A DNA stretch of 6,335 nt. It comes from an uncultured Actinomycetes bacterium (lineage in GTDB: Bacteria; Actinomycetota; Acidimicrobiia; Acidimicrobiales; Ilumatobacteraceae). The notes beneath the pieces were generated by a model, which saw nothing but the letters and a program-made list of their open reading frames with translations, was not told where the DNA came from and made no database searches. This document shows, piece by piece, positions 5,025 through 6,335 of this stretch. The DNA lies in assembly GCA_903858075.1 (NCBI GenBank), contig CAIOHI010000310.1, forward strand, positions 1-6,335. Direction: 5' to 3'. Made by a program: the position numbers and the translations under genes. The number at the start of each line of letters is the position of its first letter. Position 1 is the first letter of the stretch.

Positions 5025-5987
5025 CTGCTGCGTCGCAACCGATGCAATAGCTTCAGCAACTTCGGGGCCGTGCTGGGTGATGACCTCGAAGGGTCCGAGG
5101 CTGCACATCACTGCCGGCATGCGTGTTTCTCGCAAAATAGGAAGTCGCATTCCTACGCAATTCACAATGAGCGAGGGCAATGCGGCACGGAGCGCATCGG
5201 CGATGGCGTTGCTGAGCAGTTCTCCACCTGCGGAACTAAAGCCGGGCACTGCATAAAAAGCAATGGTGCACTCGTGTTCGGCATGTGCTTCAAGCCCAAT
5301 ATAGGTATCGGCCTGGAAATGATTGGCGGCCAAAACGTGTGCGGCAACATCGGGCTCATCGACCAACATCACAATTTCGTGAGCATCGCGTAGTGCGCGA
5401 GAAATGAGGCGGGCTACTCCGCTGAGCCCACCAAATTGGCCGACCACAACACGACGCAATTTTCTGTCATCACCTGTGGCGCGAAAGCGCTCGGTGTCGC
5501 GCAGAGAAGAGATGCCGGGGCCTTCTCCGGTTTGAGAACTTAAGCGCTCGAGCGCGGCCACCGTGTCGGTACTGCAAATGCCGTCGATAGAGATGCCCGC
5601 ATTTTTTTGAAACTCACTAATGGCGTGCGCCAAAAGTGGGCCAAAGATGCCATCGACACGGCCGCAATCGAACCCTAAACGTGAGAGCAATGATTGCAGT
5701 TGTGTGACATCGTCTCCACGGAAGTTTGGTGAAGTGAGATACAACATGCGATCACCGAGCGACCACGATGCTTCAACAAGTGCGCTCCACGCGGCTATAT
5801 CGCATACACCGTCGGTACGTAGGCCGCGCGATGCTTGAAACTCTACGAGAGCTTTTTCTGTGGCAGCACAAAAGAAACTCTCTTCATCGAGAGTGTGTTG
5901 AATGAAGCCGCAACTGCGTAGTCGGCGCTGGAGATCGCGAACGGTCTCGTTGCGTTGGCCAGCAGTTAGAGGGAAGGGGTCAGAAAT
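5022..5987 (-). CDS. cwlM: CwlM-like protein: two peptidoglycan-binding domains plus inactive amidase-like domain; probable ATT start
   Basis: In mycobacteria CwlM is an essential cytoplasmic regulator of peptidoglycan precursor synthesis: the PknB-phosphorylated form activates MurA and the other form acts at the membrane. The 321-residue product proposed here has two PG_binding_1 repeats, about 14-73 (VRDLQRRL, EFQASRGLRTDGV) and 91-147 (GDDVTQLQSLL, FQKNAGISIDGI). An Amidase_3-like domain follows (about 175-315). Its zinc-ligand positions look lost: GQFGG (183-187) replaces the PGHGG-type motif, IGLEAHA (230-236) replaces ISxHxN, and MPAVMCSLG (290-298) lacks the final glutamate. There is no signal peptide, so it should be cytoplasmic. 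The first ATG (5747) falls inside the protein and would delete the first repeat. ATT 5987-5985 has AGGAG eight bases upstream and overlaps trxA by 22 bases. The gene name rests on domains, position and inactivation. Confidence 0.85.
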   Translation of the reverse strand: MSDPFPLTAGQRNETVRDLQRRLRSCGFIQHTLDEESFFCAATEKALVEFQASRGLRTDGVCDIAAWSALVEASWSLGDRMLYLTSPNFRGDDVTQLQSLLSRLGFDCGRVDGIFGPLLAHAISEFQKNAGISIDGICSTDTVAALERLSSQTGEGPGISSLRDTERFRATGDDRKLRRVVVGQFGGLSGVARLISRALRDAHEIVMLVDEPDVAAHVLAANHFQADTYIGLEAHAEHECTIAFYAVPGFSSAGGELLSNAIADALRAALPSLIVNCVGMRLPILRETRMPAVMCSLGPFEVITQHGPEVAEAIASVATQQ

Positions 5988-6304
5988 TCTGACAACTCCT
6001 GCAAGAGTGCGCCCTTGCCTTTTGCGCCAACGAGGCGCTTCACAAGTTCGCCATTGTTGAACAACAACAATGTAGGAATACTCATGACGTTGTAACGCTG
6101 AGCAATGTCACCGTGTTCATCAACGTTGAGTTTGCTGATGACGAGAGAATCTTTTTGCTCAACAGCAATTTCCGCAAGTATGGGAGCAATCATTTTGCAC
6201 GGGCCACACCATTCGGCCCAGAAGTCGACAAGAATTGGTTTGCTTGAACCATTTACTGTTTCGTCGAATGTAGAACTAGTGAGAGTAACAATGCCGTCTG
6301 CCAT
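5966..6304 (-). CDS. trxA: Thioredoxin
   Basis: Thioredoxin is a small cytoplasmic dithiol protein that reduces disulfides in proteins such as ribonucleotide reductase and is itself reduced by thioredoxin reductase. The 112-residue product is full length. It has the active site WCGPC (32-36) in the context VDFWAEWCGPCKMIAP, and the cis-proline loop SIPT with P77. ATG 6304 is preceded by AAGGAG (minus strand, 6315-6310) at five bases. No signal peptide is present. The order trxA then cwlM-like, facing parB, matches Mycobacterium, where trxB lies upstream of trxC; trxB would be beyond the right edge here. Its 3' end carries the ribosome binding site of the cwlM-like gene, so the two are likely cotranscribed. 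Confidence 0.97.
   Translation of the reverse strand: MADGIVTLTSSTFDETVNGSSKPILVDFWAEWCGPCKMIAPILAEIAVEQKDSLVISKLNVDEHGDIAQRYNVMSIPTLLLFNNGELVKRLVGAKGKGALLQELSEFLTPSL
5985..6000 (-). promoter_or_regulatory. Shine-Dalgarno and probable ATT start of the cwlM-like gene
   Basis: On the minus strand AGGAG (6000-5996) is followed by eight bases and then ATT (5987-5985), which opens the frame ISDPFPLTAGQRNETVRDLQ. The frame is open from 6107 down to 5022, yet it has no ATG, GTG or TTG before 5747. The motif lies inside the 3' end of trxA. A single base change would turn ATT into ATG. Confidence 0.6.
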
Positions 6305-6335
6305 GGTGGCTCCTTTTTTCTTCTCGTAAGTGAAG

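Noticed and set aside
4923..5393. A 156-residue plus-strand frame opposite the CwlM-like gene
   Set aside because: It is antisense to a gene with clear domains, and begins inside the palindrome and DnaA-box array, with no recognisable domain.
5966..5987. A TrxA-CwlM fusion made by -1 frameshifting at the trxA stop
   Set aside because: The CwlM-like frame is -1 to trxA, so it is possible in principle. But there is no classic slippery heptamer before the TAA, and the AGGAG plus ATT placement explains the start more simply.

Overview
This window is chromosomal housekeeping DNA from a bacterium, most likely an actinobacterium of moderate GC. It is probably from the class Acidimicrobiia (an aquatic lineage is my guess), though no marker here fixes that. 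The placement rests on three things. The gene order rpmH-rnpA-yidD-yidC-jag-rsmG-parA-parB, facing a reversed trxA-cwlM pair, matches the dnaA-proximal region of Mycobacterium. The two parS sites are perfect. The cwlM-type pseudo-amidase next to trxA is an actinobacterial arrangement. dnaA would be expected just left of the window and trxB just right of it.

Bases 1-3052 form one tightly packed plus-strand run. It starts with the tail of rpmH (ribosomal protein bL34), whose stop overlaps the TTG start of rnpA (RNase P protein). rnpA overlaps yidD by an ATGA junction. yidC (membrane insertase), jag/khpB (KH-R3H RNA-binding protein) and a short, divergent rsmG (16S rRNA methyltransferase) follow. 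Bases 3053-3211 form an intergenic segment with two identical parS palindromes 78 bp apart and a probable leaderless promoter. parA and parB follow, overlapping by 11 bp, with parB starting at GTG 3978.

Bases 4890-5021 separate convergent genes. They hold a 32-bp near-palindrome, probably a terminator, and a cluster of four same-orientation DnaA-box-like 9-mers built as a 46-bp repeat. This is a candidate oriC element or DnaA-binding locus. On the minus strand, from 6304 down, lie trxA (thioredoxin) and a CwlM homologue. The CwlM homologue has two peptidoglycan-binding domains and an amidase-like domain that appears to have lost its zinc ligands. Its first domain is fully coded but has no ATG, GTG or TTG in frame. 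The best start is an ATT codon at 5987-5985 with an AGGAG eight bases upstream.

Together the genes serve RNA processing, membrane protein insertion, ribosome modification, chromosome partitioning, redox balance and control of cell-wall synthesis. I see no mobile element, CRISPR, tRNA, rRNA or accessory system. The points of interest are variations on conserved machinery: the apparent AUU start of cwlM, the DnaA-box array behind parB, the twin parS sites, and a YidC lacking its usual groove arginine.
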